A DNA stretch of 40,440 nucleotides, taken from NCBI GenBank assembly GCA_004322465.1, contig SCVO01000059.1, forward strand, positions 1-40,440. Reading direction: 5' to 3'. The stretch comes from Candidatus Nitrosotenuis sp. (GTDB lineage: Archaea; Thermoproteota; Nitrososphaeria; Nitrososphaerales; Nitrosopumilaceae). Shown here piece after piece: positions 33,018-40,440 of the stretch; positions within the stretch are counted from its first letter, which is position 1; every line of letters starts with the position of its first letter. A model generated the notes under the pieces. That model was not told the origin of the DNA, did no database searches, and was given only the letters and a program-made list of their open reading frames with translations. The position numbers and the translations under genes are program-made.

Positions 33018-34414
33018 TAGGGCTAGAAATTCACTGCCAGCTGACGAACCTGCAGAGCAAGCTGTTTTGCTCGTGCAAGGCAAACTATAGGGAATTCGAG
33101 CCGAACACCAACCTTTGCCCAGTGTGCATGGGGCTTCCCGGCTCCTTGCCAAGACTGAACCAGAAGGCAGTTGAAAAGGCAAGCATGATTGCAATGGCAC
33201 TCAACTGCAAGACTCCTCAGAGACTTGGGTTTTTCAGGAAAAACTACTTTTATCCAGACCTGCCGAAAAACTTCCAAATAACCCAGCTCAACATGTACGG
33301 CCCGACAAGCATCGGTGATCAGGGAAAGGTCTCAATCGAGGGAAAGGACATCAGAATACGAAGAATCCAGCTTGAGGAAGACCCGGGAAGGCTGATTTAC
33401 GAGGGAGCGTCTGAGAGGACACAGATTACGCTTGTTGATTACAACCGCGCAGGCACGCCGCTGGTTGAAATTGTAACGGAGCCCGACTTTGACAATCCAA
33501 GGCAGGTCAGAATATTTCTAAACATTTTATCGGATTTGCTTGAGAACCTCGGGGTTTCAGACCCGACGCTTGAAGGCGCAATGCGTGCAGACGCAAACGT
33601 ATCAATCGAGGGAGGGCTGCGTGTTGAGGTCAAAAACATCGGCTCGTTCCACGACTTGGAAAAAGCAATTCATTTCGAGTTGACGCGACAGCAAAGCCTT
33701 GCCGAGCGAGGAATACCAGTTGCGCAAGAGACGCGGCACTGGGACGACAAGCGAAAGATAACCATATCGTCGAGATCAAAAGAGGAGGACGAGGACTATC
33801 GATACATCCTTGAGGGAGACATACCGTGGGTCGTACTGGACTCCAAGTCGATAGAAAAATGGAGAGGCAGCATGCCAGAGAGCATCAGCTCAAAAAAAGA
33901 GCGATACATAACAAAATACAACATCCCAGTACAGGTGGCAGACGTTCTGTCATCAGACAAGTACTACTCGGATCTCTTTGAGCAGGCACACACAGAGTCC
34001 AACGCAAAAGAAATCGCAAACATGATAACGACGGATCTGATGGGCCTAGTAGACACCCGAGAAAAAAGAGAGCAGAGCAAGCTGAGCCCAAAGCACCTTT
34101 CAGATTTGATTGAAATAATAAACAACGGCAAGGTGACCCGCAGCTCTGCAAAAAACGCACTGCAGGAAATAGTAAAGACCGGAAAATCAGTATCCGAGAT
34201 AGTTTCACAGACTGGCCTTGCCAAGATATCCGATGAGGGCGAACTTGGAAAAATAATAACAGAGATCATGTCCCAAGAGCCAACTGCGGTGCAGCAGGCA
34301 AGGGAAAACCCCCAGACAATCAACTATTTGGTAGGAAAGGTAATGCAAAAGACAAAGGGCACTGCGGATCCCACCCTGACGCTAAAGATCCTCAAAGAGA
34401 AAATTTCCACGTAG
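33014..34414 (+). CDS. gatB: Asp/Glu-tRNA amidotransferase subunit B
   Basis: Activates and amidates Asp- or Glu-tRNA. 466 residues. The N-terminal zinc site (SKLFCSCK ... NTNLCPVCMG), the LPKNFQITQLN catalytic region and the C-terminal helical YqeY/tail domain are in order. In archaea GatCAB mainly makes Asn-tRNA, since GatDE makes Gln-tRNA; in Thaumarchaeota GatCAB may serve both (inference). ATG overlaps the gatA stop by 4 bases. Confidence 0.96.
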   Translation: MIGLEIHCQLTNLQSKLFCSCKANYREFEPNTNLCPVCMGLPGSLPRLNQKAVEKASMIAMALNCKTPQRLGFFRKNYFYPDLPKNFQITQLNMYGPTSIGDQGKVSIEGKDIRIRRIQLEEDPGRLIYEGASERTQITLVDYNRAGTPLVEIVTEPDFDNPRQVRIFLNILSDLLENLGVSDPTLEGAMRADANVSIEGGLRVEVKNIGSFHDLEKAIHFELTRQQSLAERGIPVAQETRHWDDKRKITISSRSKEEDEDYRYILEGDIPWVVLDSKSIEKWRGSMPESISSKKERYITKYNIPVQVADVLSSDKYYSDLFEQAHTESNAKEIANMITTDLMGLVDTREKREQSKLSPKHLSDLIEIINNGKVTRSSAKNALQEIVKTGKSVSEIVSQTGLAKISDEGELGKIITEIMSQEPTAVQQARENPQTINYLVGKVMQKTKGTADPTLTLKILKEKIST

Positions 34415-34684
34415 ATGGATTCCATTCTGGAGCCAGATGAGGAAGAAATCGTCAGAATAATGTCAAATCTGCCTGAATTTTCGCATCTAAATGGCGCAGA
34501 GCCTGCAAAAATCAGGCACGAAATCAGCACCAAAGTAGCCAGCACGCTCAGGGAGTATTATCTTGAAAACACCCGCGGAACAGACACAGGATGGACTGAA
34601 AAATTCAGACATGCTGGTATCTCCGAGGACGACGGAAAGGCCGCAATTTCGTGTGCAAGACGGCTTGGAATAGACATATCATAA
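34415..34684 (+). CDS. Unknown protein linked to gatCAB
   Basis: 89 residues. Acidic N terminus (DEEEIVRIMSNL), then an amphipathic helix (KIRHEISTKVASTLREYYLE) and TGWTEKFRHAGISEDDGKAAI. I do not recognise it. The ATG begins on the base after the gatB stop, so it must be translated from the aspS-gatCAB message, and no terminator separates them. A role with the amidotransferase is suggested only by position. Its stop is 35 bases from the next gene, which has its own promoter. Confidence 0.7.
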   Translation: MDSILEPDEEEIVRIMSNLPEFSHLNGAEPAKIRHEISTKVASTLREYYLENTRGTDTGWTEKFRHAGISEDDGKAAISCARRLGIDIS

Positions 34685-34719
34685 TCCATTTATGCCAAAC
34701 AGACTTTGAGAAGAGTCAC

Positions 34720-36645
34720 GTGAGTAATTTTATTTTCAAACCGACAAAGGAGCAGACTGAAAAGTCAAACATCATTCGGTTCATGAAAAAGCACAATGTC
34801 GAGTCGTTTGCCGATCTTGGTAAAAAATCAAAAGCTAATGCAGATTGGTTCTGGGATGCGGTAAGCGAGGACGTTGGGATAGTTTGGGATAAGAAATACA
34901 CGGTTGTTTCGGATTTTTCAAAGGGCAAGCAGTGGCCCAAATGGTTTCCAGACGGAAAGATAAACATCATAAACTCAACTGTAGATAAATTTGCAGAAAA
35001 AACTCCAAACAAGATTGCGTACTGCTTTGTGTCCGAAGACGGCACAGAAAAGGCAGTCACGTATTCGCAGCTTGAAATCGAGGTAAGCAAGCTTGCAAAC
35101 GCGCTAAAATCCCTAGATGTCGAAAAAGGAGACGTTGTCGCAATATACATGCCGATGATTTTTGAGGCAATAGTTGCAATGCTGGCGTGTGCAAAAATCG
35201 GCGCAGTCCAGACCGTAATTTTTTCCGGATACAGCACGGAGTCGCTAAAAATCAGGCTTCAGGACTGCAACGCCAAAGTTCTTTTTGTGTCCGACGGGTT
35301 CACGCGAAAGGGAAACCCGATATCGCAAAAAAGGACGCTGCCAGAGTCCATACAGGACACAAAGATTGAAAAATTAATTGTCGTTCCATACAAAAGAATA
35401 GACAGGTATGACTTTTCAGATTCTGTTCTGGATTATTCCGAACTGATGGAGGATCAGCCGGACTCGTACATGACAGAGTCCATGGATTCGGAGGATCCGT
35501 TGTTTATTTTGTACACCTCTGGCACGACTGGCAGGCCAAAGGGCGTAATTCACACCCATGGAAGCTTTTCGGTATACGCGGGCCACCAGGCATCATACCT
35601 GATAGACCTAAAGCCAGATGATATTTTGTTTTGGACTGCAGACATTGGATGGATAACCGGCCAGACTTGGAACGTCTATGGACTTTTGGAAATTGGCGCA
35701 ACTGCGATAATTTACGACGGCGCCATTGACTGGCCAAACCCTGACAAGATGTGGAAGATGCTGGAAAAATACGAGGTGACAATTTTCGGGACTTCCCCTA
35801 CTGCGGTACGAATGTTCAGACAGTACGGAGTAGAGCCAAGAAAACAATTCAACCTGGACAAAATCAGAATAATTCCGACAACCGGCGAGCCAATTGACGA
35901 AGAGTCGTGGTTGTGGCTCTATGAGAAAGTCGGAAACAAGAAAATCCCAATCATGAATCTTGCGGGAGGAACAGAAATTGGCGGAGCAATGCTTTCAGTA
36001 TTTCCGGGAATGAAATTAAAACCGACAACTGTCGGCATACCATGTCCTGGGTTTGATCTTGATGCAGTTGATGAAAACCAAAAATCAGTTCGAAACAAAA
36101 AAGGATTCTTGGTGGTCAAATCCCCGTGGCCGACCATGACAAGGGGCCTGCTCAACGACTCTGAAAGGTACCTCCAGAGCTACTGGAGCCAGTACAAGGA
36201 CGTGTGGTTTCACGGGGACTATGTGATGGTCGATGACGACGGGCTGTGGTACATGTATGGCAGAGTAGACGACGTCATCAATGTTTCAGGCCACAGACTA
36301 AGCACCGTTGAAATCGAGCAAGTAGTGATAACGCATAAAAAAATTGCAGATGCCGCGGCAATCTCAATTCCGGACAAGATTACTGGTGACGCAATCGCGC
36401 TGTTTGTTGTGCTAAAGGACAAGACTGATCAAAAGACAATCCAGTCAGAAATTGAGGATTACATATCTGAGAAAATTGGCAAGATTGCAAAACCAAAGAT
36501 TATCCGCGTCATATCGGACATGCCAAAAACACGAACTGGAAAAGTGATGAGGCGCCTCCTCAAGGCAAAGCTGCTCGGAGAGGACACAGGAGATACATCT
36601 GCCCTTGAAAACCCTCACATTTTGGGCGAAATAACCCAGGTTTAG
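34720..36645 (+). CDS. AMP-forming acyl-CoA synthetase
   Basis: 641 residues of the acetyl/propionyl-CoA synthetase family: P-loop LYTSGTTGRPKG, YGRVDDVINVSGHR and the C-terminal Lys in KTRTGKVMRR. The usual acetate-pocket motif WWQTETGG reads AGGTEIGG here (residues 415-422), replacing the pocket Trp by Gly416; that opens the site for larger acids, e.g. 3-hydroxypropionate or 4-hydroxybutyrate. GTG at 34720 is preferred, with TATA-like ATTTATGC about 26 bases upstream; the frame runs open 23 codons further, without support. Confidence 0.85.
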   Translation: MSNFIFKPTKEQTEKSNIIRFMKKHNVESFADLGKKSKANADWFWDAVSEDVGIVWDKKYTVVSDFSKGKQWPKWFPDGKINIINSTVDKFAEKTPNKIAYCFVSEDGTEKAVTYSQLEIEVSKLANALKSLDVEKGDVVAIYMPMIFEAIVAMLACAKIGAVQTVIFSGYSTESLKIRLQDCNAKVLFVSDGFTRKGNPISQKRTLPESIQDTKIEKLIVVPYKRIDRYDFSDSVLDYSELMEDQPDSYMTESMDSEDPLFILYTSGTTGRPKGVIHTHGSFSVYAGHQASYLIDLKPDDILFWTADIGWITGQTWNVYGLLEIGATAIIYDGAIDWPNPDKMWKMLEKYEVTIFGTSPTAVRMFRQYGVEPRKQFNLDKIRIIPTTGEPIDEESWLWLYEKVGNKKIPIMNLAGGTEIGGAMLSVFPGMKLKPTTVGIPCPGFDLDAVDENQKSVRNKKGFLVVKSPWPTMTRGLLNDSERYLQSYWSQYKDVWFHGDYVMVDDDGLWYMYGRVDDVINVSGHRLSTVEIEQVVITHKKIADAAAISIPDKITGDAIALFVVLKDKTDQKTIQSEIEDYISEKIGKIAKPKIIRVISDMPKTRTGKVMRRLLKAKLLGEDTGDTSALENPHILGEITQV

Positions 36646-37865
36646 TTCCTTAGGGCCTTTAGTTCACGCGCAACAAGCGGCAGAAATGCCCCTACATCAG
36701 ATACGATTCCCAACGCCTGCCATGTTCCCCTGTCCATCAGTTTGGTTACGGTTGGCTGGTTGATGTCAACTACTATCACCTTGACATGTGCCGGAAGCAT
36801 GTTTCCTGTCGCTATGGAATGGAGCATTGTCGATATCATGATGACCATCTTTGCCCCCTTTAGCACCTCTTTGTATTTTTTCTGCGCAATTGCCATGTCT
36901 GTTATGACATCAGGTAGTGGGCCGTCGTCGCGGATTGATCCTGCCAAAACAAACGGAATTTTTCGTTTTACACACTCGTACATTATCCCGCGCGTCAGTT
37001 TTTTTGTTTTAACCATGTTTGCAATTGAGCCGGACTTGAAAACAGAATTGATTGCCTCCATGTGGTTTCTGTGCCCCTTGACTGCAAGCGAGCCGTCGTG
37101 CACATTCATGCCAAGCGACGTGCCAAGTGTTGCATACTCGATGTCGTGAACGGCAAGCGCGTTTCCTGCCAAAAGCCCGTCAATGTATCCCAATCGGATT
37201 AGTTCCGCAACAGAGTCTGCTGCCCCAGTATGGACTATTGCCGGACCCCCAACAATTATGATCTTTCCTCCTGCTTTTTTTGTCTTGAAAATATCCTGTG
37301 CCACTTTTTTTGCAATGTGCTGTGTTGGCCTCTCGCTTGAGCTGCTGCTGCCCATGAACTCAAAGACGTTTGCACCGTCACGTGGGCGCTCAGGAGGTGT
37401 TATTTTGACTCCATCTTCGCCTACTACAATTTTGTCGCCTTTTTTTACATCTCTAATTGGGATGCACATTGCCTTTCCGCCCTGGACTAGAATGCACTTG
37501 TCCATCATGGTGTTCTCCACATCAATCCATTTTCCGCCAAGAAACACCTGCGTAGCATTGTTTGTGGTGCTGTAGAAATTATCCGGCATCACCCTGTCTT
37601 TTGGCGCCGCCTTGAGCACGATTGCCTTTTCTTTTGTAGACATGGCGCCTGCCCTGTAAACCTGCTCCAGCAGTTTTTCAAGGTGGTCCTGGGTCTTTCC
37701 CTGAATCTGTAGTTTGGCATAGCTTGGATCCTTTTTCTTCTTGCCAACCTGCATGTCAAGAACCTCGAATTCTCCTCCCATGTCCATTACAACGTCAAAG
37801 ATTTTGGTAAGTATCATAGAGTCTATTAGGTGCCCCTTTACCTCGACTTCGGCTGAAAACTTCAT
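36642..37865 (-). CDS. Archaeal ornithine cyclodeaminase-like (TIGR00300, LOR/SDH family)
   Basis: 407 residues. N-terminal LOR/SDH-type domain (EVEVKGHLIDSMILTKIFDVV) and C-terminal Rossmann domain with GKIIIVGGPAIVHTG, LAGNALAVHDIEYATLGTS and LAGSIRDDGPLPD. In methanococci and as the C-terminal part of cyanobacterial AgrE this family turns ornithine into proline and ammonia. ATG at 37865 chosen because a TATA-like TTTTAAATTC (minus strand, about 37887-37897) precedes it by 27 bases; a GTG at 37922 would include the box. Converges on the acyl-CoA synthetase with a 4-base overlap. Confidence 0.8.
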   Translation of the reverse strand: MKFSAEVEVKGHLIDSMILTKIFDVVMDMGGEFEVLDMQVGKKKKDPSYAKLQIQGKTQDHLEKLLEQVYRAGAMSTKEKAIVLKAAPKDRVMPDNFYSTTNNATQVFLGGKWIDVENTMMDKCILVQGGKAMCIPIRDVKKGDKIVVGEDGVKITPPERPRDGANVFEFMGSSSSSERPTQHIAKKVAQDIFKTKKAGGKIIIVGGPAIVHTGAADSVAELIRLGYIDGLLAGNALAVHDIEYATLGTSLGMNVHDGSLAVKGHRNHMEAINSVFKSGSIANMVKTKKLTRGIMYECVKRKIPFVLAGSIRDDGPLPDVITDMAIAQKKYKEVLKGAKMVIMISTMLHSIATGNMLPAHVKVIVVDINQPTVTKLMDRGTWQALGIVSDVGAFLPLVARELKALRN

Positions 37866-37946
37866 TCTGAGAATATCCACCTGACAGAATTTAAAATCTC
37901 TTGCATGTACAATAGTTGACACCGGCTCTAGTTTTCTGGTTTTATG

Positions 37947-38294
37947 TCACACGGGAAGAATTACTTTGCCTTTGAACTGCGGCACGTTGTCCTTTTCAAA
38001 CTCCTTGACAATCTGTTCTTTTTGCTCTTGCGTCACCCCTTGGACTAGGGTCTTTGAGAAACCGCCCTTGTCACATATGGCTATGATGTATCCGCTTGTG
38101 TCAGTCAGAACAAATCCGCTGGATTCGTCAACTACGGCGTAATAGTTTTCTTCGCCTACAGGCTCCCAGACATCCGACTTTGTGTCGCGCAGTGCAAGTG
38201 CAGGCATTGCACGATTGTTTGTCAGCTTGTTAAGATAGTCCCGCGAGGCCTGGACTCTTTTTTGTCCCATCTTTAATGCCTGAAAATACTGCAT
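37947..38294 (-). CDS. Conserved unknown protein
   Basis: 115 residues, no transmembrane segment. It has a basic N-terminal third (MGQKRVQASRDYLNKL), a central stretch of strands (NYYAVVDESSGFVLTDTSGYIIAICDKG) with one Cys, and a Lys/Glu end (VTQEQKEQIVKEFEK). The middle resembles a single PAS-like or small beta domain, but I cannot assign it. ATG 38294 has a TATA-like TTTTAATAAT about 26 bases upstream. Confidence 0.65.
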   Translation of the reverse strand: MQYFQALKMGQKRVQASRDYLNKLTNNRAMPALALRDTKSDVWEPVGEENYYAVVDESSGFVLTDTSGYIIAICDKGGFSKTLVQGVTQEQKEQIVKEFEKDNVPQFKGKVILPV

Positions 38295-38371
38295 GACTCG
38301 TTGTGTAAAATTAATTATTAAAACCTACACCTTTGCAATATTGTTATATCGTGTAGCAAGGCATGAGAGTT

Positions 38372-38677
38372 ATGCCGCTATCAAACAATACCATAATCCG
38401 TCTAAATGAAATCACGACCCAGGTGTATGACAAGAAAAATCTGACGGACCAAGACGAGCAGTTAATCCGAGACGTGTTTCTCAGAATTCTTGAAAGCGGA
38501 GAATACTACGATGTCGACGAAATAGAGTCATGGTTTGAAAACGAGGGGAGCTGGAAGCACAAGCTGACAATAGTTCGAATAACAAACATCTCACATTACG
38601 TGCAGGCAAGGTTTGAGCAGGGCGGAAAGAAACTTCGCATCATATCGGATCATGACGGCGATGACTGTGGCTGCTAG
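38372..38677 (+). CDS. Conserved unknown protein with Asp/Cys-rich tail
   Basis: 101 residues from the ATG at 38372 (an ATG at 38363 adds three; TATA box TTATAT at 38344-38349 fits the second better). An N-terminal helical part (NEITTQVYDKKNLTDQDEQ) and a C-terminal basic beta part end in DHDGDDCGC, a potential metal site. Overlaps the convergent next gene by 4 bases. No recognised family. Confidence 0.65.
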   Translation: MPLSNNTIIRLNEITTQVYDKKNLTDQDEQLIRDVFLRILESGEYYDVDEIESWFENEGSWKHKLTIVRITNISHYVQARFEQGGKKLRIISDHDGDDCGC

Positions 38678-38922
38678 ATAGGCTGCAGTTTTTCCAAAAG
38701 TTTTGCGACGATCTTGCCGTTTTCTGTTCTTTGCGTTAGAATTTCATCCAGACGTTTTTTCTCAGTGTCGCGGACCTGATCACTCGCGATAATCTGGAAA
38801 TACTCCTCATCAAGGGTATTGTTTGCCTGAAGCCGTTTTATTATCTCAAAGAGTATTCCGATAAGCTCGTTTTGGGCGCGAATCAGCTCGTCTTTTTCTT
38901 GTTCTGCCACATCAGAAATCAT
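38674..38922 (-). CDS. Small coiled-coil unknown protein
   Basis: 82 residues, almost fully helical with heptad-like hydrophobics (ELIRAQNELIGILFEIIKRLQ; EKKRLDEILTQRTENGKIVAKLLEKL). No Cys or catalytic motif. Lies 20 bases behind the HD-domain gene on the same strand, probably one transcript. Function unknown. Confidence 0.6.
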   Translation of the reverse strand: MISDVAEQEKDELIRAQNELIGILFEIIKRLQANNTLDEEYFQIIASDQVRDTEKKRLDEILTQRTENGKIVAKLLEKLQPI

Positions 38923-38942
38923 ACGACCGGTATTTCTAAATC

Positions 38943-39455
38943 TTACAGAATTTTTTTGAGCGAGGTATCCGTTATTCCGTTTTTCGCCGAATCAAAAAAT
39001 GGCTTTAATTGTTTTTTTGTGTAGCCCTTCTTTTTGTAGTGTTCTGCCTGCAATGCCATTTCCAGTTTGTCGATTTGGTGCAAAAGTTTGGCTTCTTTTG
39101 TGCTGTTTTGTTGGTATTCCGCCCAGAGTTTTCCATACTCTGACTTGAGGGATTTTGGCAAACTGGCGAGAATTTTTTTCATGGCAAGGGTTTCCAGTTT
39201 TTCCTTTTTTGATTTTGTCGCATCGTCCGGCGTAAGGTCTCCGGTTATCGATTCTGCCAAGTCGTGCAGAAGAGTCATTTTGATTACTTTTTCGGTGTCG
39301 AGTTTTTTTAGATCAGAAAACAGCATCGCCATCACAGCCATAGAATAGCAATGATCCGCGACCGATTCTGGGTACTTGATGCCAAGCTTGTTTATCCATC
39401 CCTGTCTTGGAATGGTCTTTAGTTTTAGGGCAGTCTTTAGAAAATCTTCAATCAT
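38943..39455 (-). CDS. HD-domain phosphohydrolase (HDDC2/YfbR-like)
   Basis: 170 residues. Metal ligands of the HD family: His in ESVADHCYSM, the HD doublet in LLHDLAESI, and distal Asp in LHQIDKLEM, the layout of 5'-deoxynucleotidases such as YfbR and human HDDC2. Likely dephosphorylates (deoxy)nucleoside monophosphates. ATG 39455 with TATA-like GAATATTTG about 27 bases upstream. Confidence 0.85.
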   Translation of the reverse strand: MIEDFLKTALKLKTIPRQGWINKLGIKYPESVADHCYSMAVMAMLFSDLKKLDTEKVIKMTLLHDLAESITGDLTPDDATKSKKEKLETLAMKKILASLPKSLKSEYGKLWAEYQQNSTKEAKLLHQIDKLEMALQAEHYKKKGYTKKQLKPFFDSAKNGITDTSLKKIL

Positions 39456-39545
39456 TCATACCAATACATTTCAAATATTCTATTAACTTATCTAAGGGTT
39501 AATGAAAATTATCAAAATAATTTGGGTGTTGATTCCTAATTCGGA

Positions 39546-39671
39546 TTAGAATTTTTTGGTAGAGCCTTCCAGCAAGCCGGAATCGCCGTGGATTCTATCA
39601 ATGTGTCGTGAAAGGTCCTCATTGCTATCAAACTCGGATTCGCAATAGGGGCATGTAGCTTTTTTTGCCAT
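39546..39671 (-). CDS. Single-finger C2H2 microprotein
   Basis: 41 residues: MAKKATCPYCESEFDS then LSRHIDRIHGDSG, one complete C2H2 finger and a short Gly/Ser/Lys tail. ATG at 39671 is chosen because a TATA box (TTCCTTATAGG, minus strand, centred near 39697) is 26 bases upstream; an ATG at 39686 would add five residues. The longer open frame includes non-coding sequence. Similar one- and two-finger proteins occur elsewhere in this window. Confidence 0.75.
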   Translation of the reverse strand: MAKKATCPYCESEFDSNEDLSRHIDRIHGDSGLLEGSTKKF

Positions 39672-39776
39672 GCTCTGATCACACATCTCAAGCCTATAAG
39701 GAAATCGTGCCGGGCGAAAAATTATTTTGTAAAAATTCGAACAAGATAATAACTGCGAATCTGAAAATCCTCTTAC

Positions 39777-40313
39777 TTGAAAATATACACAAAAACAGGA
39801 GACGACGGAACTACAGGACTGCAGGGCGGAAGACGGGTCCAAAAATATGATTTACGGATTATTGCGTATGGCGCAGTGGATGAGGCAAACTCTTGTCTTG
39901 GCGTTGCACTGTCATACGGAGTTGATGCAGACATCAAGGAATTGCTCAGGATTATACAAAACGAGTTGTTTGTCGCAGGCTCTGATCTATCCAACCCAGA
40001 TTTGAAAAACTCGACAAACAGGATAACAGGGCAAATGGTTGAAAACCTGGAAAAAAACATCGATAGATTCGAGGCGGAGCTGAGCCCCCTTACAAACTTC
40101 ATACTCCCTGGAGGCCATCAAGTTGCGGCACAGTTGCACATGGCAAGGACCGTAACAAGACGAGCAGAGACCAGCGTTGTCGCTTTATCAAAAAACGAGC
40201 AGATCAACCCACACTGTCAAAAGTACCTCAATCGGTTGTCGGATCTTTTGTTTGTGCTTGCACGAGCAGTCAACAAGCGAAGTGGAACAAGCGACATAGT
40301 CTGGAAACCGTAG
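39777..40313 (+). CDS. pduO: Cob(I)alamin adenosyltransferase, PduO type
   Basis: Makes adenosylcobalamin from cob(I)alamin and ATP. 178 residues, trimeric helical fold. Signatures: N-terminal ATP loop TKTGDDGTTGLQGG, YGAVDEANSCLG, FILPGGHQVAAQLHMARTVTRRAE and NRLSDLLFVLARA. TTG start at 39777 with a TATA-like GATAATAAC box about 26 bases ahead. It could serve B12 synthesis or recycling. With cbtBA it is the second cobalt-linked locus of the window. Confidence 0.92.
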   Translation: MKIYTKTGDDGTTGLQGGRRVQKYDLRIIAYGAVDEANSCLGVALSYGVDADIKELLRIIQNELFVAGSDLSNPDLKNSTNRITGQMVENLEKNIDRFEAELSPLTNFILPGGHQVAAQLHMARTVTRRAETSVVALSKNEQINPHCQKYLNRLSDLLFVLARAVNKRSGTSDIVWKP

Positions 40314-40332
40314 ATCAATCAAAGAAAAGACA

Positions 40333-40340
40333 CTTTAATT
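40333..40340 (+). promoter_or_regulatory. TATA-like box of tRNA-Phe
   Basis: CTTTAATT centred near 40337 lies 26-30 bases before the first base of the tRNA, the usual archaeal spacing. A C-run follows it. Confidence 0.45.
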
Positions 40341-40365
40341 CCCCCCAGTTTACAGAAAAATTGAC

Positions 40366-40439
40366 GCCAAGGTAGCTCAGCCTGGGAGAGCACTCGGCTG
40401 AAGACCGAGCTGTCGTGGATTCAAGTCCCACCCTTGGCA
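40366..40439 (+). tRNA. tRNA-Phe (GAA)
   Basis: Acceptor stem GCCAAGG / CCTTGGC, D-arm stem GCTC/GAGC, anticodon stem CTCGG/CCGAG with loop CTGAAGA giving anticodon GAA, T-loop TTCAAGT, discriminator A. No intron. The innermost T-stem position reads A53-C61 instead of the nearly universal G-C pair. Only one base of any 3' CCA lies in the window (C at 40440), so encoding of CCA cannot be judged. Confidence 0.95.
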
Positions 40440-40440
40440 C

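Noticed and set aside
34651-34719. Longer N terminus of the acyl-CoA synthetase
   Set aside because: Overlaps the preceding gene and contains the TATA-like box; GTG 34720 fits better.
39672-39842. N-terminal extension of the 41-residue C2H2 protein
   Set aside because: Contains the promoter box and overlaps the adenosyltransferase gene start; Cys/Ser/Phe-rich shadow.
1-40440. CRISPR array, insertion sequence or prophage
   Set aside because: No regularly spaced repeats, transposase, integrase or phage structural gene seen.

Overview
The window looks like a chromosome segment of an ammonia-oxidising archaeon of the Nitrososphaerota (Thaumarchaeota), most likely the Nitrosopumilales / group I.1a side. 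The grounds are a class-I release factor of archaeal/eukaryal type (NIKS and GGQ), PurP-type purine synthesis, an archaeal AspRS followed by GatCAB, a PEFG-CTERM-like surface protein, several tiny C2H2/CXXC zinc proteins, a PduO-type cobalamin adenosyltransferase, and TATA boxes sitting about 26 bases in front of most start codons (leaderless transcripts). No ammonia-oxidation gene is in the window, so the lineage is an inference from gene content.

Layout. 1-6.0 kb: a SemiSWEET-like transporter, then a compact reverse-strand trpEGDCBA operon (no trpF). 6.2-9.9 kb: a tiny CXXC protein, ilvD, a membrane-anchored unknown, a HIT protein and a stand-alone receiver protein. 9.9-13.0 kb: aRF1, a conserved unknown, a DsbA-like thiol oxidoreductase and a DUF4443-like regulator that diverges from cbtBA (predicted cobalt transporter) at 13.0-14.0 kb. 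14.1-19.2 kb: two tandem paralogous winged-helix regulators, a long FTR1-type iron permease with a duplicated extracytoplasmic domain, and an overlapping hydantoinase/oxoprolinase-family gene. 19.2-20.7 kb: a four-histidine membrane cytochrome-like protein with a small acidic membrane partner, diverging from a PEFG-CTERM-like protein. 20.7-23.6 kb: purP, a small unknown, a membrane-tethered ArsR-type regulator and a SIMPL-domain protein. 23.7-25.5 kb: UbiA-like membrane protein, chorismate-lyase-like protein and UbiE-like methyltransferase, a possible quinone or 4-hydroxybenzoate cluster. 25.5-26.1 kb: a 620-base stretch without an obvious normal-sized gene, holding two short open frames and many hairpins. 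26.1-28.2 kb: zinc microproteins, a Toprim protein, unknowns. 28.5-29.9 kb: type II NADH dehydrogenase. 30.0-34.7 kb: aspS-gatC-gatA-gatB plus an 89-residue unknown, the Asp-tRNA/Asn-tRNA/Gln-tRNA route. 34.7-37.9 kb: an AMP-forming acyl-CoA synthetase with an opened acyl pocket and an archaeal ornithine cyclodeaminase-like protein. 37.9-40.44 kb: unknowns, an HD phosphohydrolase, a 41-residue C2H2 protein, the cobalamin adenosyltransferase and tRNA-Phe(GAA).

How the genes fit together: amino-acid synthesis (trp, ilvD, ornithine to proline), tRNA-dependent amidation, and metal/redox homeostasis (cobalt import and B12 adenosylation; iron permease with dedicated regulators; cytochrome, NDH-2 and quinone-like genes) dominate. 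There is no transposase, integrase, CRISPR array or phage gene visible; the window reads as core chromosome. The most original leads are the regulatory architecture around the FTR1 permease, the quinone-like trio, the structured 25.5-26.0 kb block, and the unknown 89-residue protein welded to the gatCAB operon.
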